64,000 nucleotides of DNA, taken from contig DUPM01000003.1 of assembly GCA_012838315.1 (NCBI GenBank), positions 1 to 64,000 on the forward strand. The letters are read 5' to 3'. Positions 8,910 through 17,899 of this stretch are shown here, piece by piece. Position numbers and translations under genes: made by a program. Position 1 is the stretch's first letter, and each line of letters begins with the position of its first letter. The DNA is from Clostridiaceae bacterium. GTDB taxonomy: Bacteria; Bacillota; Clostridia; Saccharofermentanales; Saccharofermentanaceae. The notes under the pieces are model-generated. The model ran no database searches, was not told the origin of the DNA, and was given only the letters and a program-made list of their open reading frames with translations.

Positions 8910-10493
8910 TCAGCCCGGGTTATAGAACTCCGGTTTGCTGTAAAAGTAACCCTGTTGAGCGTCGATTCCCAGTTTTTCACAGATATCGGCATATTCTTTG
9001 TTCTCGACGCCTTCTGCGATGGTCTTAATCCCAAAATCTCTACAGAAATCGACGATGCTCTTGACCAGCCCAAACCCCTTATCAGTGTTGGCCTTCAAGA
9101 CGAGTGAGCGATCAATCTTAATGACGTCAATTGGGAGATCTGCGACGTAGCGATATGAAGAGTAACCGGTTCCGAAATCATCAATAACAATAGGGAAACC
9201 GTGTTTATGAAGAAAAGTAAGATGCGCCTGAATCTTATTGACAGACAAGAGTACGCGTTCTGTAATTTCGATGTGAATTCTTGACGAATCGACACCACTT
9301 TGCCGAACGTGTTTGACTAGTGTCAAAATACTCTTTTCGTTAAAGTCGGTTGCCGAGAAGTTCACACTGAAAAAGTATTTAGAAAAAGTGGGCTGTTTGA
9401 GCATGAAAATTGCGCGATCGACCATAAAGACGGTCAGGTCATGTATGAGCTCCGTCTTCTCTAGGACCGATACAAAAACATCCGGTGGAATCCGCGTGCC
9501 GTCTTCTTGAATCCATCGAGCCAAAAGTTCTGCGCCGATGGGCTTGGATGTCACAGAATCGTGTATCGTCTGATAGTCGGATTGAATTGCATTGTTGGCC
9601 AGTGATTCGCGGAACGTATTTGGAATCAATACGGTGCTGGCGTAAGATTGCTCTAGTTGGTCCGAAAAGCGCATGAGTTTCTGGTCGTTATGTGCCGCAA
9701 GTCTGAGTGCGATCATTGACTTTCTCATACCATCCATCGGCCGTTCTCCGGCGTTTAGGCGAGCGATGCCGACGCGGAAATGGAGATAAATGGGGACGTC
9801 TTCGACTTGGATAATTTTGTCGTTGATTTGACCGAGAGAAGACAAAATCTTCTCGGTGCTGGCCTCTTGGTCGTCATGCTCAATCATGATAGCGTAGCGC
9901 AAACCGTAGTATCGAAAAATGCTCGCATTGGGGAAGATGTGCATGGCATTGATGAGTTCCGAAGAAAATGCGTTTATGATCTTCTGGAAAAAATCATACC
10001 CAAAAAAGCCCAGATACTCTTCATAGTCTACGATATCCAATGAAATCATTGAGACCGGATCATCGGTATGAATGGTGCTTTGTCTGAGCGCTTCGTAGTT
10101 GCGCAAGCCGGTGAGGCTGTCGTGTGTCACCAAATATGAAAGACGTTCCTCTCGGCGATGTGCGATGTCAGCGAAAAAACCCACTGTCAGTGAAATGAGC
10201 ATATAAATTAATACTCTGAACATCCAATTCAATGGTGATTGCATGATTTGATCAGGGACATTCAGCGGCATCAAAGGACCGACCATTATGCCGCTGAAAA
10301 AAGCGTGCGCTAAGCCCCAGCGCCACCCATAAATAGATGAGATAAATGCTAAAGGGATATACATGAAATTGGTATACACCGTATTGGTTCCACCGGAAAA
10401 GTAGACGAAAACCGAAATCGTCAGAGAAATAAAAAAACCCATAGCAAGAGGGAACGAACGATTCCTGAAATTGCGAAATACGAGCAAATCCAT
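8910..10493 (-). CDS. Membrane EAL-domain c-di-GMP phosphodiesterase, degenerate GGDEF
   Basis: 527 aa. About five N-terminal helices (residues 12-125) anchor it. Residues 140-265 resemble a GGDEF domain, but the signature is lost: the sequence there reads RYYGLRYAIMIEHDD, so cyclase activity is unlikely. The EAL domain keeps the catalytic set: E in AELLARW, N in VNFSATDF, E in HIEITER, the pair in IDDFGTGYSS, K in DVIKIDRS, E in TIAEGVEN and Q in QQGYFYSKP. It should hydrolyse cyclic di-GMP in response to a membrane signal. The start at 10493 is preferred over the Met at 10499 because GAGGG lies immediately before the latter. Confidence 0.88.
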   Translation of the reverse strand: MDLLVFRNFRNRSFPLAMGFFISLTISVFVYFSGGTNTVYTNFMYIPLAFISSIYGWRWGLAHAFFSGIMVGPLMPLNVPDQIMQSPLNWMFRVLIYMLISLTVGFFADIAHRREERLSYLVTHDSLTGLRNYEALRQSTIHTDDPVSMISLDIVDYEEYLGFFGYDFFQKIINAFSSELINAMHIFPNASIFRYYGLRYAIMIEHDDQEASTEKILSSLGQINDKIIQVEDVPIYLHFRVGIARLNAGERPMDGMRKSMIALRLAAHNDQKLMRFSDQLEQSYASTVLIPNTFRESLANNAIQSDYQTIHDSVTSKPIGAELLARWIQEDGTRIPPDVFVSVLEKTELIHDLTVFMVDRAIFMLKQPTFSKYFFSVNFSATDFNEKSILTLVKHVRQSGVDSSRIHIEITERVLLSVNKIQAHLTFLHKHGFPIVIDDFGTGYSSYRYVADLPIDVIKIDRSLVLKANTDKGFGLVKSIVDFCRDFGIKTIAEGVENKEYADICEKLGIDAQQGYFYSKPEFYNPG

Positions 10494-10526
10494 ATACATC
10501 CCTCAAAGTCATTTGTCAAAAAATAA

Positions 10527-10555
10527 TTGACGTTCTTACATTATATATATATCTT
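10527..10555 (+). promoter_or_regulatory. Predicted sigma-A promoter for the phosphatidyltransferase gene
   Basis: TTGACG (10527-10532), 17-bp spacer, TATCTT (10550-10555). It lies in the divergent gap upstream of the CDP-alcohol phosphatidyltransferase, giving a leader of about 135 bases. No conserved leader structure was recognised. Confidence 0.5.
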
Positions 10556-10696
10556 ACATCATGGAATAGATATCTCGCAATGCAAAAAGCACTTGCAAAG
10601 GGCAATGTCTATAAATATACAGTGAACATCAAAGAATTATTCCGCGACAACATTCATTATGCTATTATGGTCGGAGAAGCTAGGGGGGACGTCACA

Positions 10697-11323
10697 ATGG
10701 AGCAGACTTCGACAGCAAAGAATTTGAATGCGGCGAACATCATTTCTGCGTCTCGCTTCATTTTTCTACCTTTGTTATTTGTCTTTGTGCATTACGAAAT
10801 GCAAACCGCATTTCTGATTGCTTACATTTTGATAGGGGCGACGGATTTTTTCGACGGCATAGTGGCTCGATGGTTCAATTTAAGGACAGAACTTGGCAAA
10901 AAACTCGATTCGTTCTCAGATTTGTTTTTTTACCTGGCATCCGCTTGGTTTTTAAATTTGCTGTATCGGCCCATTATTCAGAGTCAGCCGAATATATCTC
11001 TAATTATGACCTTTCTAGCGCTTTTGATATTGTCGTTTATCATTTCGGGTATTCGTCTAAAGAAACCGATGATGTTGCATACGCTCATATTAAAGTTTAA
11101 TGCTGTTGTTCTATATATGTTAGTCATCTTCTCCGCGCTTTTTGATACGACATATATTGTTACGTTACTGGCCGTGCTTTACATCATCGGTATGCTCGAA
11201 TCCATCGCGATATTCCTTTTGTTTGATGATGTGGATCCAGATGCGAAATCTTTGATACACATGATGAAGTCGTCAGCAGGCATTGATGATAGCCAGGGCG
11301 ATGAGGTTTGCGCTGAGGACTAG
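10697..11323 (+). CDS. CDP-alcohol phosphatidyltransferase (phosphatidylglycerophosphate synthase-like)
   Basis: 208 aa. The family signature D-x2-DG-x2-AR-x8-G-x3-D-x3-D is complete: DFFDGIVAR, then G, then KKLDSFSD (about residues 49-74). Several membrane helices follow. Enzymes of this family swap CMP on CDP-diacylglycerol for an alcohol such as glycerol-3-phosphate, making phospholipids. The hydrophobic remainder and length fit PgsA or a related inner-membrane enzyme, but the alcohol cannot be read from the motif. The ATG at 10697 follows AGGGGGGAC; an in-frame start at 10580 has no ribosome site. It ends just before a terminator and the antisense tRNA-Ser. Confidence 0.87.
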   Translation: MEQTSTAKNLNAANIISASRFIFLPLLFVFVHYEMQTAFLIAYILIGATDFFDGIVARWFNLRTELGKKLDSFSDLFFYLASAWFLNLLYRPIIQSQPNISLIMTFLALLILSFIISGIRLKKPMMLHTLILKFNAVVLYMLVIFSALFDTTYIVTLLAVLYIIGMLESIAIFLLFDDVDPDAKSLIHMMKSSAGIDDSQGDEVCAED

Positions 11324-11334
11324 TTCTGACATAC

Positions 11335-11383
11335 ATAAAAGCCCCCCAATAAATTGAACAATACGGTCCAACTTATAGGGGGA
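11335..11383 (-). terminator. Terminator of tRNA-Ser
   Basis: Read on the minus strand, a hairpin with an outer C-rich/G-rich helix (11378-11383 with 11342-11347), one mismatch and an inner 8-bp helix is followed by CTTTTAT. It lies 14 bases after the tRNA 3' end. On the plus strand the tail is not T-rich, so it mainly serves the tRNA. Confidence 0.7.
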
Positions 11384-11396
11384 ACTTCAGAAATAC

Positions 11397-11488
11397 TGGC
11401 GGAGACGGAGAGATTCGAACTCTCGTGCCGGTTACCCCGACAAACGCATTTCGAGTGCGCCTCGTTATGACCACTTCGATACGTCTCC
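11397..11488 (-). tRNA. tRNA-Ser (CGA)
   Basis: 92 nt on the minus strand, with a perfect 7-bp acceptor stem (GGAGACG with CGTCTCC), discriminator G and encoded CCA. The anticodon loop is CTCGAAA, anticodon CGA, reading UCG. A long variable arm between anticodon and T stems is the class II serine feature. The T loop TTCGAAT is standard. Confidence 0.96.
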
Positions 11489-11512
11489 TTAAGCGCCGTT
11501 AGGCGCTACTAG

Positions 11513-11541
11513 ATTATAGAGTGACAATTCTCTGTCGTCAA
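11513..11541 (-). promoter_or_regulatory. Sigma-A promoter of tRNA-Ser
   Basis: On the minus strand TTGACG (11541-11536), exactly 17 bp, then TATAAT (11518-11513), 25 bases before the tRNA. The leader holds a small hairpin (AGCGCC/GGCGCT). The remaining gap from 11542 to 11748 shows no gene or clear signal. Confidence 0.75.
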
Positions 11542-11748
11542 GCACTGAATAAACGGCAAAATTGCCTTCAGTTTGCCTTGATCAGGCGTTGGAAAAACTA
11601 GGGGGTGTCGCTTTAGAGTGCTCGAGATTCTCGGATTCTATCATTTAGGAATGCTTCCGATAATAGGATGGCTTGCAAACTGCTTTTGTGTTGCTCAATT
11701 GAGAGAAAAGCGATAAGATTAAATCTATAAAAGCGTAAGGTAAGGTCG

Positions 11749-12405
11749 ATGAACGACGAATTGAAGGATATCATCTATAGTGACCTGTATCGATATACAG
11801 GCAACAACCGCAGACACAACAAGCTTTATCTGACGTATGTTCAGGAGCTGTTGTCCAGTCCGGAATTTCGATTTATCAGCACGCTTCGTCGTACCCAGTA
11901 TTATTATTACAAGACTCAATCAGATAAGAAGGATATTCATTTCTATATTGCTTCTATTGCTTTTCGGTATTTCAACGCCAGTCTGGATCGCAAGTCCAGG
12001 AGATTTCATTTCCAGATACCCTACGATACTCGTATCGGTAAGGGATTTTATATCGCGCACTTCGGTCGATTGATCATTCATCCGAAGACGGTCATTGGGC
12101 ACAATGTGAATGTTTCTACCGGTGTCGTTATTGGTACACAGTTTAGAGGACCGCGTAAAGGTGCGCCGTGCATCGGCAACTATGTATGGATTGGGGCAAA
12201 TGCAGTGATCGTCGGCAACATACGCGTTGGAAATAATGTCTTGGTCGCGCCCGGGGCATTTGTTAATTTTGACGTGCCCGATAACTCTATAGTCATCGGC
12301 AATCCGGGGTTAATCAGGCGCTCTCCGGGTGCGACGTTAGGTTACATCAATAATACTATTTTGTTTGATGAGTACAATGTTCACTCAGGAGATCCTTCGA
12401 GATGA
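11749..12405 (+). CDS. Serine O-acetyltransferase-like hexapeptide transferase
   Basis: 218 aa. A short helical N-terminus (1-95) precedes left-handed beta-helix repeats from about residue 98 (TRIGKGFYIAHFGRLIIHP, IGHNVNVSTGVVIG, IGNYVWIGANAVIVG, IRVGNNVLVAPGAFVN). The HFGRLIIHP segment matches the active-site histidine region of serine acetyltransferases of the CysE/WcaB group, which use acetyl-CoA. The helical domain is shorter than in full CysE (about 140 residues), so another hydroxyl acceptor, for example on a glycan, is possible. No cysK-like gene follows. The stop overlaps the next ATG as ATGA. Confidence 0.75.
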   Translation: MNDELKDIIYSDLYRYTGNNRRHNKLYLTYVQELLSSPEFRFISTLRRTQYYYYKTQSDKKDIHFYIASIAFRYFNASLDRKSRRFHFQIPYDTRIGKGFYIAHFGRLIIHPKTVIGHNVNVSTGVVIGTQFRGPRKGAPCIGNYVWIGANAVIVGNIRVGNNVLVAPGAFVNFDVPDNSIVIGNPGLIRRSPGATLGYINNTILFDEYNVHSGDPSR

Positions 12406-13655
12406 ATTCGGATGCCAGGCATTTGACTTTACCTGCCGACTTTTTTCGCGGCAATCGAACGAAGCTCCTGGAGCAAATCCCGGAGCCTTGTTTTGTCATT
12501 GTTTATGCGGGTAATCCGGTCGCATTATCGGCAGATACGGATTATCGATATTCTGTTAATCGCAACTTCTATTATTTAACGGGCATACAGCAGAGCGGAT
12601 CCGTCCTTGTTATGAGTAAATCAGCGGGGAAAGTGAATGAGACGCTTTTTATTCATCCGACTGACCCAATCCGTGAGCGATGGAATGGCAAGTTAATGGC
12701 GCCCGAAGAGGTGAAAACGCTCTCGTCGATTAATGAGATATGCTGGCTACCTGCTTTTGAAGACAGGTTATCCGATATACTCAATCAGAGTGGCATCAAT
12801 TTTTGCTTGGATTTCTCGAATCATCGTTCGGAGGCACAAGCGCTTAGGGGAAGAATTTCTGAGCTTATTCAGAATGTGACGGTGACGGATATTTCTTCGC
12901 ATCTCACAAGAATGAGAATGGTGAAAAAATCCTGTGAAATCAAAGCGATCGAAAGTGCAATCGAATTAACGGGGAATGCTTTGGCTGCGACAGCTAAGAA
13001 GATGTCCGAATCCGTTTCCGAGCTTCTGATTTATGCCGATTTGGATTATGAAATGGCCAAGCAAGGGTGTTTGATTCCTGCGTTTACGACAATCGCAGCA
13101 GGAGGGGAGAATACATTGTGCTTGCATTACATTGAGCCGGACAATCAACGGCTTGCACCGGGTACTTTAGTACAAGTAGATATCGGTGGAGTTGCCGGCG
13201 GTTACAGTGCGGACATTTCTCGAGTTTTTCCAATCGGCGGACGATTTTCTACTCGTCAAAAACAACTTTACCAGATTGTGAGGGCGTGCCAGGAAAAGGC
13301 CTTTTCGACAATTAAGCCGGGTGTGACATTGGCAGATATCAATCGAGTTGTGTCGGATGTCGCAGTTGAGTTGCTTCGTGATATGGGCGTATTGTCATCA
13401 GATCAAGACATTTCATCTTATGTTTGGCATAATAGTGCACACCACTTGGGTTTAGATGTTCACGATGTTTCTTTTCGGTATGAACCACTATGCGAGAGTA
13501 ATGTATTAGCGGTTGAGCCTGGAATCTACATTCCGGAGTGGGGATTTGGATTTCGCATTGAAGATGACGTACTGGTTACTGCGGATGGCTGCCGACTTTT
13601 GTCGAGCCGGATACCTGTGAATGCTGACGAAATAGAGAGAATGATTTTATCTTAA
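12402..13655 (+). CDS. Xaa-Pro aminopeptidase, M24B
   Basis: 417 aa. An AMP_N domain (LPADFFRGNRTKLLEQIPEP, YRYSVNRNFYYLTGI) occupies about 1-150, as in PepP of Gram-negative and Gram-positive bacteria. The catalytic part carries the metal ligands Asp in VQVDIGG, Asp in YSADISR, His in HHLGLDVHD, Glu in AVEPGIY and Glu in FRIEDDV. It removes an N-terminal residue that precedes proline. Its start overlaps the acetyltransferase stop by 4 bases. It is a different subfamily from the M24 enzyme at 7642, so the two are not recent duplicates. Confidence 0.93.
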   Translation: MNSDARHLTLPADFFRGNRTKLLEQIPEPCFVIVYAGNPVALSADTDYRYSVNRNFYYLTGIQQSGSVLVMSKSAGKVNETLFIHPTDPIRERWNGKLMAPEEVKTLSSINEICWLPAFEDRLSDILNQSGINFCLDFSNHRSEAQALRGRISELIQNVTVTDISSHLTRMRMVKKSCEIKAIESAIELTGNALAATAKKMSESVSELLIYADLDYEMAKQGCLIPAFTTIAAGGENTLCLHYIEPDNQRLAPGTLVQVDIGGVAGGYSADISRVFPIGGRFSTRQKQLYQIVRACQEKAFSTIKPGVTLADINRVVSDVAVELLRDMGVLSSDQDISSYVWHNSAHHLGLDVHDVSFRYEPLCESNVLAVEPGIYIPEWGFGFRIEDDVLVTADGCRLLSSRIPVNADEIERMILS

Positions 13656-13669
13656 GAGGAGGAATCGAA

Positions 13670-14653
13670 TTGCCGTTCGATAACAACGTTTATATTTGGG
13701 TTGTAATCATCATCATTGCCGTTGTTATTGTGGCTTTGGCGGTCGTTTTTAGCCTTTATGTGTTTGCGGTCAAATCTTTTCACAAGATATTTGATCGGCC
13801 GTTTCCGCGGATGCCCTATGACAAATCGCCGCTTATAATCAAGCAAGACACTCTTTTTGGTTTGGGTAAAAACTGGTTTTATACGAATCGCGGGAATTTT
13901 ATGGACATTCAAATGTCGTCCTTTGATGATTTAAAACTATACGCCTATTATCGCCCTGCAGATCAAAAGGATACGGATCAACTCATTATTCTTGTGCACG
14001 GATGGCGGGATCACCCCTCGGACATGGGTGCTTATGCACAAATGTATCTCAAAATACGGGATGCGCATATTTTGATACCGCACTTGCGGGCTCACGGCAT
14101 GAGCCGTGGTCGGCATATCGGATTTGGACTATACGATAGTCAAGATTTAATGATGTGGATCGCGTTGATGGAAAAGCGATTGAATAGAAAATTGAAAATT
14201 ATCGTTCACGGTCGATCAATGGGTGCTGCTGCCGCATTAATGGCAGCAGGAAGTTTGCGACTTTCTGATGGTGTCAAGGGTATTGTCGCGGATAGTCCAT
14301 TTGATACTCTTGAAAATCAAATCGGATTTGTCATGCACAAGAAATATCGTGTTCGTCCACGTTTTATGATCAAGGCAATCGGCCGAATCGCGGCGTCAAG
14401 AATCGGATTTCCGGTCAAGCGGTCTTCTGTCATCGCAGTGGCATCGAAAATAAGGATTCCCGTCCTTATGCTTCATGGCACCGATGACGCTTTCGTGCCG
14501 CCGGAAATGAGCGAAGAGATATATAATCGCATTCGCTCGCCGAAACGGCTCGTAATGTTTGAGGGCTCGTCGCATGTCATGTCATATAATGATCGGCCCG
14601 CAAAATACGCATCTGAGGTCGAGAAATTTCTGAAAGTCTGTCATTTTTTATAG
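13670..14653 (+). CDS. Membrane-anchored alpha/beta hydrolase
   Basis: 327 aa, TTG start at 13670 after AGAGGAGGAA. One N-terminal helix (about 7-30) anchors it. The hydrolase core shows LIILVHGW with the oxyanion region, the nucleophile elbow GRSMGA with Ser183, an Asp in HGTDDAFVP and a His in GSSHVMSY, so the triad is complete. It resembles the YqkD/FrsA-like hydrolases often called serine aminopeptidase-like. The substrate is unknown. It follows the aminopeptidase gene by 14 bases and is likely in the same operon. Confidence 0.87.
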   Translation: MPFDNNVYIWVVIIIIAVVIVALAVVFSLYVFAVKSFHKIFDRPFPRMPYDKSPLIIKQDTLFGLGKNWFYTNRGNFMDIQMSSFDDLKLYAYYRPADQKDTDQLIILVHGWRDHPSDMGAYAQMYLKIRDAHILIPHLRAHGMSRGRHIGFGLYDSQDLMMWIALMEKRLNRKLKIIVHGRSMGAAAALMAAGSLRLSDGVKGIVADSPFDTLENQIGFVMHKKYRVRPRFMIKAIGRIAASRIGFPVKRSSVIAVASKIRIPVLMLHGTDDAFVPPEMSEEIYNRIRSPKRLVMFEGSSHVMSYNDRPAKYASEVEKFLKVCHFL

Positions 14654-14756
14654 TGAGCATGTTGGATTATCTTGCTTTCACGCTAATTCTTGTCTAATAT
14701 GTAGGCGAGTCATAACGATTTCCTATTCTGAATTTGAGATTGTGTGGCCACGGATT

Positions 14757-14843
14757 ATATCGGGGAGCTGGCTTTGCCGGCTGAGAGGATACCTTTGTAT
14801 CGACCCTAATAACCTGAACCGGATAATGCCGGCGGAGGGATCA
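14757..14843 (+). promoter_or_regulatory. TPP riboswitch aptamer (THI element)
   Basis: The conserved blocks are all present in order: GGGGAGC, then GGCTGAGAGGATAC (about 14779-14792), GACCC, AACCTGAACCGG and GGATAATGCCGGCGGAGGGA (to 14840). These form the pyrimidine- and pyrophosphate-sensing arms of the thiamine pyrophosphate aptamer. It lies directly before a ThiT thiamine transporter gene, the expected target. Confidence 0.95.
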
Positions 14844-14847
14844 AAGC

Positions 14848-14897
14848 GGAAGCGTAAGCTCTTCCTTGTTCTTTTGCCGGACTATGAGGAGGAGCTT
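14848..14897 (+). promoter_or_regulatory. Riboswitch expression platform, ribosome-site sequestering helix
   Basis: An 11-bp helix with one G-U pair can form between 14856-14866 and 14887-14897, the latter containing the thiT ribosome site AGGAGGAG. A competing 5-bp hairpin GGAAG/CTTCC (14848-14852 with 14861-14865) uses the same left strand, and is followed by a T-rich run. TPP binding could thus block translation, with termination as a second possibility. Confidence 0.6.
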
Positions 14898-14902
14898 TTA
14901 TT

Positions 14903-15517
14903 ATGTCAAATCAACACGGTTCGCTCGATAACAAAAGCGCAATAAGGGAAAGGATTCTGGCAATCGCTTCGGGTGGTATTTGCATCGCCGTTGCGCAAGC
15001 ATTATCGATGATCAAGATTTTCAGGATGCCCCAGGGCGGCTCTGTGACGCCCGCATCGATGCTACCGATCATTTTTTTCGGACTATGTTTCGGAGCGGGC
15101 CCGGGATTTGCTGTAGCGTTCGTTTATAGTATGTTGCAACTGCTGATCGATGGCTTAGTCGTTCACCCGGTTCAGGTTGCATTGGATTATATATTGGCGT
15201 TTTCTTTGCTGGGTGCAGCCGGATTTTTTGCACCGAGCAAGGCATTAAGATTACAGGAGAGTAATATTCTTAACCGCCTTAAATTGATACCGATTTATAA
15301 AATATTCGCTGCCGTATTTTTAGGTGTATTGGGGCGACTGGTTTGCTCGGTCTCGTCCGGAGTTCTTTTTTATGCGTCCTATGCGCCGGAGGGGCAGAGT
15401 CCTTTTCTATATTCTTTGATTTACAACGGGAGTTTCTTGCTTGCCGAGTCCATCATCACCGCTGTACTTTTAGTCATTTTTCTCTACGTTTATGGCATCA
15501 TCCGGAAAAAGAGTTAA
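14903..15517 (+). CDS. thiT: Thiamine ECF transporter substrate-binding subunit
   Basis: 204 aa, about six membrane helices. The stretch MPQGGSVTPASMLPI matches the first part of the ThiT signature, and LDYILAFSLLGAAGF the second; these line the thiamine pocket in the family. ThiT captures thiamine and works with the shared EcfA-EcfA'-EcfT energy module, not encoded in this window. The TPP riboswitch upstream confirms the vitamin. AGGAGGAG precedes the ATG by 6 bases. A terminator follows, so it is monocistronic. Confidence 0.93.
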   Translation: MSNQHGSLDNKSAIRERILAIASGGICIAVAQALSMIKIFRMPQGGSVTPASMLPIIFFGLCFGAGPGFAVAFVYSMLQLLIDGLVVHPVQVALDYILAFSLLGAAGFFAPSKALRLQESNILNRLKLIPIYKIFAAVFLGVLGRLVCSVSSGVLFYASYAPEGQSPFLYSLIYNGSFLLAESIITAVLLVIFLYVYGIIRKKS

Positions 15518-15584
15518 TTAGCATATGTGTCTTGAAAAATTTTGCCATCGTTCTATAATATAGAATCATATAAATAAGAAACGG

Positions 15585-15606
15585 GGATCTTTACGGATCC
15601 TTTTTT
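15585..15606 (+). terminator. Terminator after thiT
   Basis: GGATC (15585-15589) and GATCC (15596-15600) form a 5-bp stem with a 6-base loop, followed by six T. It ends the thiT transcript. A separate perfect palindrome TTCTATA-A-TATAGAA (15551-15565) precedes it. Confidence 0.7.
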
Positions 15607-15729
15607 CTGTTTGATCGTCCTTCTCATTCAAATAATTTGATCTGAGGGCGCATCTTTGAAAAACAAAGGCCGTTTTCGTATCGTTTGAGAAGTATTTTTG
15701 GTATAATGCCTAACGTCTATGCAATTGCT

Positions 15730-15759
15730 TTGTTGCATGTGGATTTTTTGTGCTATCAT
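15730..15759 (+). promoter_or_regulatory. Predicted promoter of guaB
   Basis: TTGTTG (15730-15735), 18 bp, TATCAT (15754-15759) with an extended TGc just before the -10. It is 54 bases before the guaB start. A TATAAT at 15702 lacks a matching -35 box. Confidence 0.45.
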
Positions 15760-15812
15760 ACTAGGAAACTATTTTGATAACAAGGGACGTTTATAATTGA
15801 CGGAGGTTGTTC

Positions 15813-17318
15813 ATGGTCAAGATTTTTTCGGAAGTATCACGAACCTTTAGTGAGTATTTACTGATCCCAAACTTGACAACTCCGGAGAACACGCCGGATC
15901 AAGTGGATTTGTCGACTGCGGTCAGCAAATATCGAAAGGGACAGGAAGAGTCTAAACTCAAGATTAACATTCCAATGGTCTCGGCAATCATGCAAGCGGT
16001 TTCAGATTCCGGAATGGCGGTTGCTCTGGCTAGGTGCGGTGGATTGTCTTTCGTGTATCAATCGCAGTCTATCGCTTCGCAGTGTGATATGGTTCGCAAG
16101 GCGAAGAAGTACAAGGCCGGGTTAGTGACATCGGATTCCAATCTGACTCCTGATAATACACTTCAGGATGTGTTGGAGGCAGTGACTCGTAGCGGACACC
16201 GCACAATCGCCATTACACATGACGGTTCGCCGAATGGTGTATTGCTCGGGTTGGTCACATCTCGTGACTATCGCGTCAGCCGTATGGATCCCGGTACCAA
16301 GATTTCTGAGTTTATGACCTCGTTTGACCATCTGGTATATGCGCGGGAGGGGACAACGCTTAAAGAAGCCAATGATATTATTTGGGAACATAAGATCAAT
16401 CAATTGCCGATTGTTGATGAAGACAATCGTTTGGTCGGTTTGGTTTTTCGTAAAGACTATGAATTTCACAAGGAGAACCCACTGGAGCTTTTGGATGACA
16501 AGAAGCGTTTGATTGTCGGAGCCGGCATCAATACCAGAGATTATCGGGAACGTGTGCCCGCACTGATAGCGGCAAATGCAGATGTTCTCTGCATAGATTC
16601 ATCGGATGGTTTTTCGTCGTGGCAGAAAGAAACCCTTGAGTGGATTAAGGCCAATCATCCCGACATTCCGGTCGGCGCGGGTAACGTGGTCGATGCGGAA
16701 GGATTTCGGTTCTTGGTCGAAGCGGGTGCGGACTTTGTTAAGGTCGGCATCGGTGGCGGTTCCATTTGTATTACTCGTGAGCAGAAGGGAATCGGTTGTG
16801 GCCAGGCGTCTGCTGTTTTGGCAGTATGCTCAGAGCGCGATAAGTATTTCCAAGAAACCGGCATTTACGTTCCGATTTGTTCGGACGGCGGCATTGTTCA
16901 TGATTATCACATTACGCTTGCACTGGCAATGGGCGCTGATTTTGTTATGCTCGGACGCTATTTTGCTCGGTTTGACGAGAGTCCGACGCGCCGTATGCTT
17001 GTTAGCGGCAACTACGTCAAGGAGTATTGGGGTGAAGGTTCTAATCGTGCACGTAATTGGCAGCGATATGATGATGGCGGACAAGGCGGAAGAATGGTCT
17101 TTGAAGAGGGCGTTGATTCTTATGTTCCGTATGCAGGTTCACTCAAAGATAACGTTGATGGCTCAATGGCAAAGGTAAGATCAACGATGTGCTCTTGCGG
17201 CGCTTCAAGCATACAGGAACTTCAAAAGAAGGCAAGATTGGTCGTCGTGTCATCGACATCAATCGTCGAAGGTGGCGCACATGATGTTATCGCCAAAGAG
17301 AACGATCGTCCAAGGTAA
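15813..17318 (+). CDS. guaB: IMP dehydrogenase
   Basis: 501 aa. It oxidises IMP to XMP with NAD, the committed step to GMP. The catalytic loop GSICITR holds Cys319, preceded by the phosphate-binding VKVGIGGG. Two CBS domains (about residues 100-220, [20 protein letters not shown] and [22 protein letters not shown]) are inserted in the barrel as in full-length enzymes. The flap region [15 protein letters not shown] is somewhat unlike the E. coli form and matches the variant found in many clostridia. The ATG at 15813 follows CGGAGG; a TTG two codons earlier overlaps less well. Confidence 0.95.
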   Translation: MVKIFSEVSRTFSEYLLIPNLTTPENTPDQVDLSTAVSKYRKGQEESKLKINIPMVSAIMQAVSDSGMAVALARCGGLSFVYQSQSIASQCDMVRKAKKYKAGLVTSDSNLTPDNTLQDVLEAVTRSGHRTIAITHDGSPNGVLLGLVTSRDYRVSRMDPGTKISEFMTSFDHLVYAREGTTLKEANDIIWEHKINQLPIVDEDNRLVGLVFRKDYEFHKENPLELLDDKKRLIVGAGINTRDYRERVPALIAANADVLCIDSSDGFSSWQKETLEWIKANHPDIPVGAGNVVDAEGFRFLVEAGADFVKVGIGGGSICITREQKGIGCGQASAVLAVCSERDKYFQETGIYVPICSDGGIVHDYHITLALAMGADFVMLGRYFARFDESPTRRMLVSGNYVKEYWGEGSNRARNWQRYDDGGQGGRMVFEEGVDSYVPYAGSLKDNVDGSMAKVRSTMCSCGASSIQELQKKARLVVVSSTSIVEGGAHDVIAKENDRPR

Positions 17319-17373
17319 GAACAGTTACATACAAATTTTTCACCATAAAGGTGAAACAAAAGAGGAGCGCACT

Positions 17374-17859
17374 ATGATAGATATCGAAATGGAAAAAAAC
17401 GCTTTTACAGAAGAGGGCCTTAGGAGACTTCAAGATGAGTTGGCCGAGAGAAAGACCGTTAAGGCTGCGGAGATTTCTGAGAGACTGAAGGATGCTCGCG
17501 CACAAGGAGACTTGTCAGAGAATTCCGAATATGACGATGCCAAAGAGGCTCAAGCCAAAAACGAATCCAGAATACTGGAGCTTGAAGATATTTTAAAAAA
17601 TGCCCGTGTCATCGAAGAAGATGAAATCAGCAAGACCAAGGTTTCACTTGGCTCAATGGTCACCCTTCGCGACGAGCAGACCAAGGATGAGAATCTATAT
17701 AGCCTGGTGAACGCGAACGAGGGCGATATTTTTATGAATCGTATTTCAATTGAATCGCCTGTCGGCAAGGCGATCATCGGCAAGAAAAAAGGTCAGATTG
17801 TTGAAGTTGGCACGAGTTCAGGGACATTTAAGTACAAGATTGTCAAAATCGGCAAATAA
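17374..17859 (+). CDS. greA: Transcription elongation factor GreA
   Basis: 161 aa. The N-terminal coiled-coil (about 5-80) contains the hallmark ARAQGDLSENSEYDDAKEAQ with the acidic tip residues that stimulate RNA cleavage by stalled RNA polymerase. The C-terminal FKBP-like domain ends with SPVGKAIIGKKKGQIVEV. Start at 17374 follows AGAGGAG; upstream in-frame Met codons lie in the guaB end and give no GreA-like sequence. A small hairpin TTTCACC/GGTGAAA (17338-17357) separates guaB and greA. It lies 40 bases before lysS, a common neighbour. Confidence 0.95.
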   Translation: MIDIEMEKNAFTEEGLRRLQDELAERKTVKAAEISERLKDARAQGDLSENSEYDDAKEAQAKNESRILELEDILKNARVIEEDEISKTKVSLGSMVTLRDEQTKDENLYSLVNANEGDIFMNRISIESPVGKAIIGKKKGQIVEVGTSSGTFKYKIVKIGK

Positions 17860-17899
17860 GCCGACACACAATTGACATCGAAAGGATCGTATTTTTCAT

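Noticed and set aside
16606-17178. 190-residue frame inside guaB on the same strand
   Set aside because: guaB is continuous and complete in the other frame, with the catalytic loop intact.
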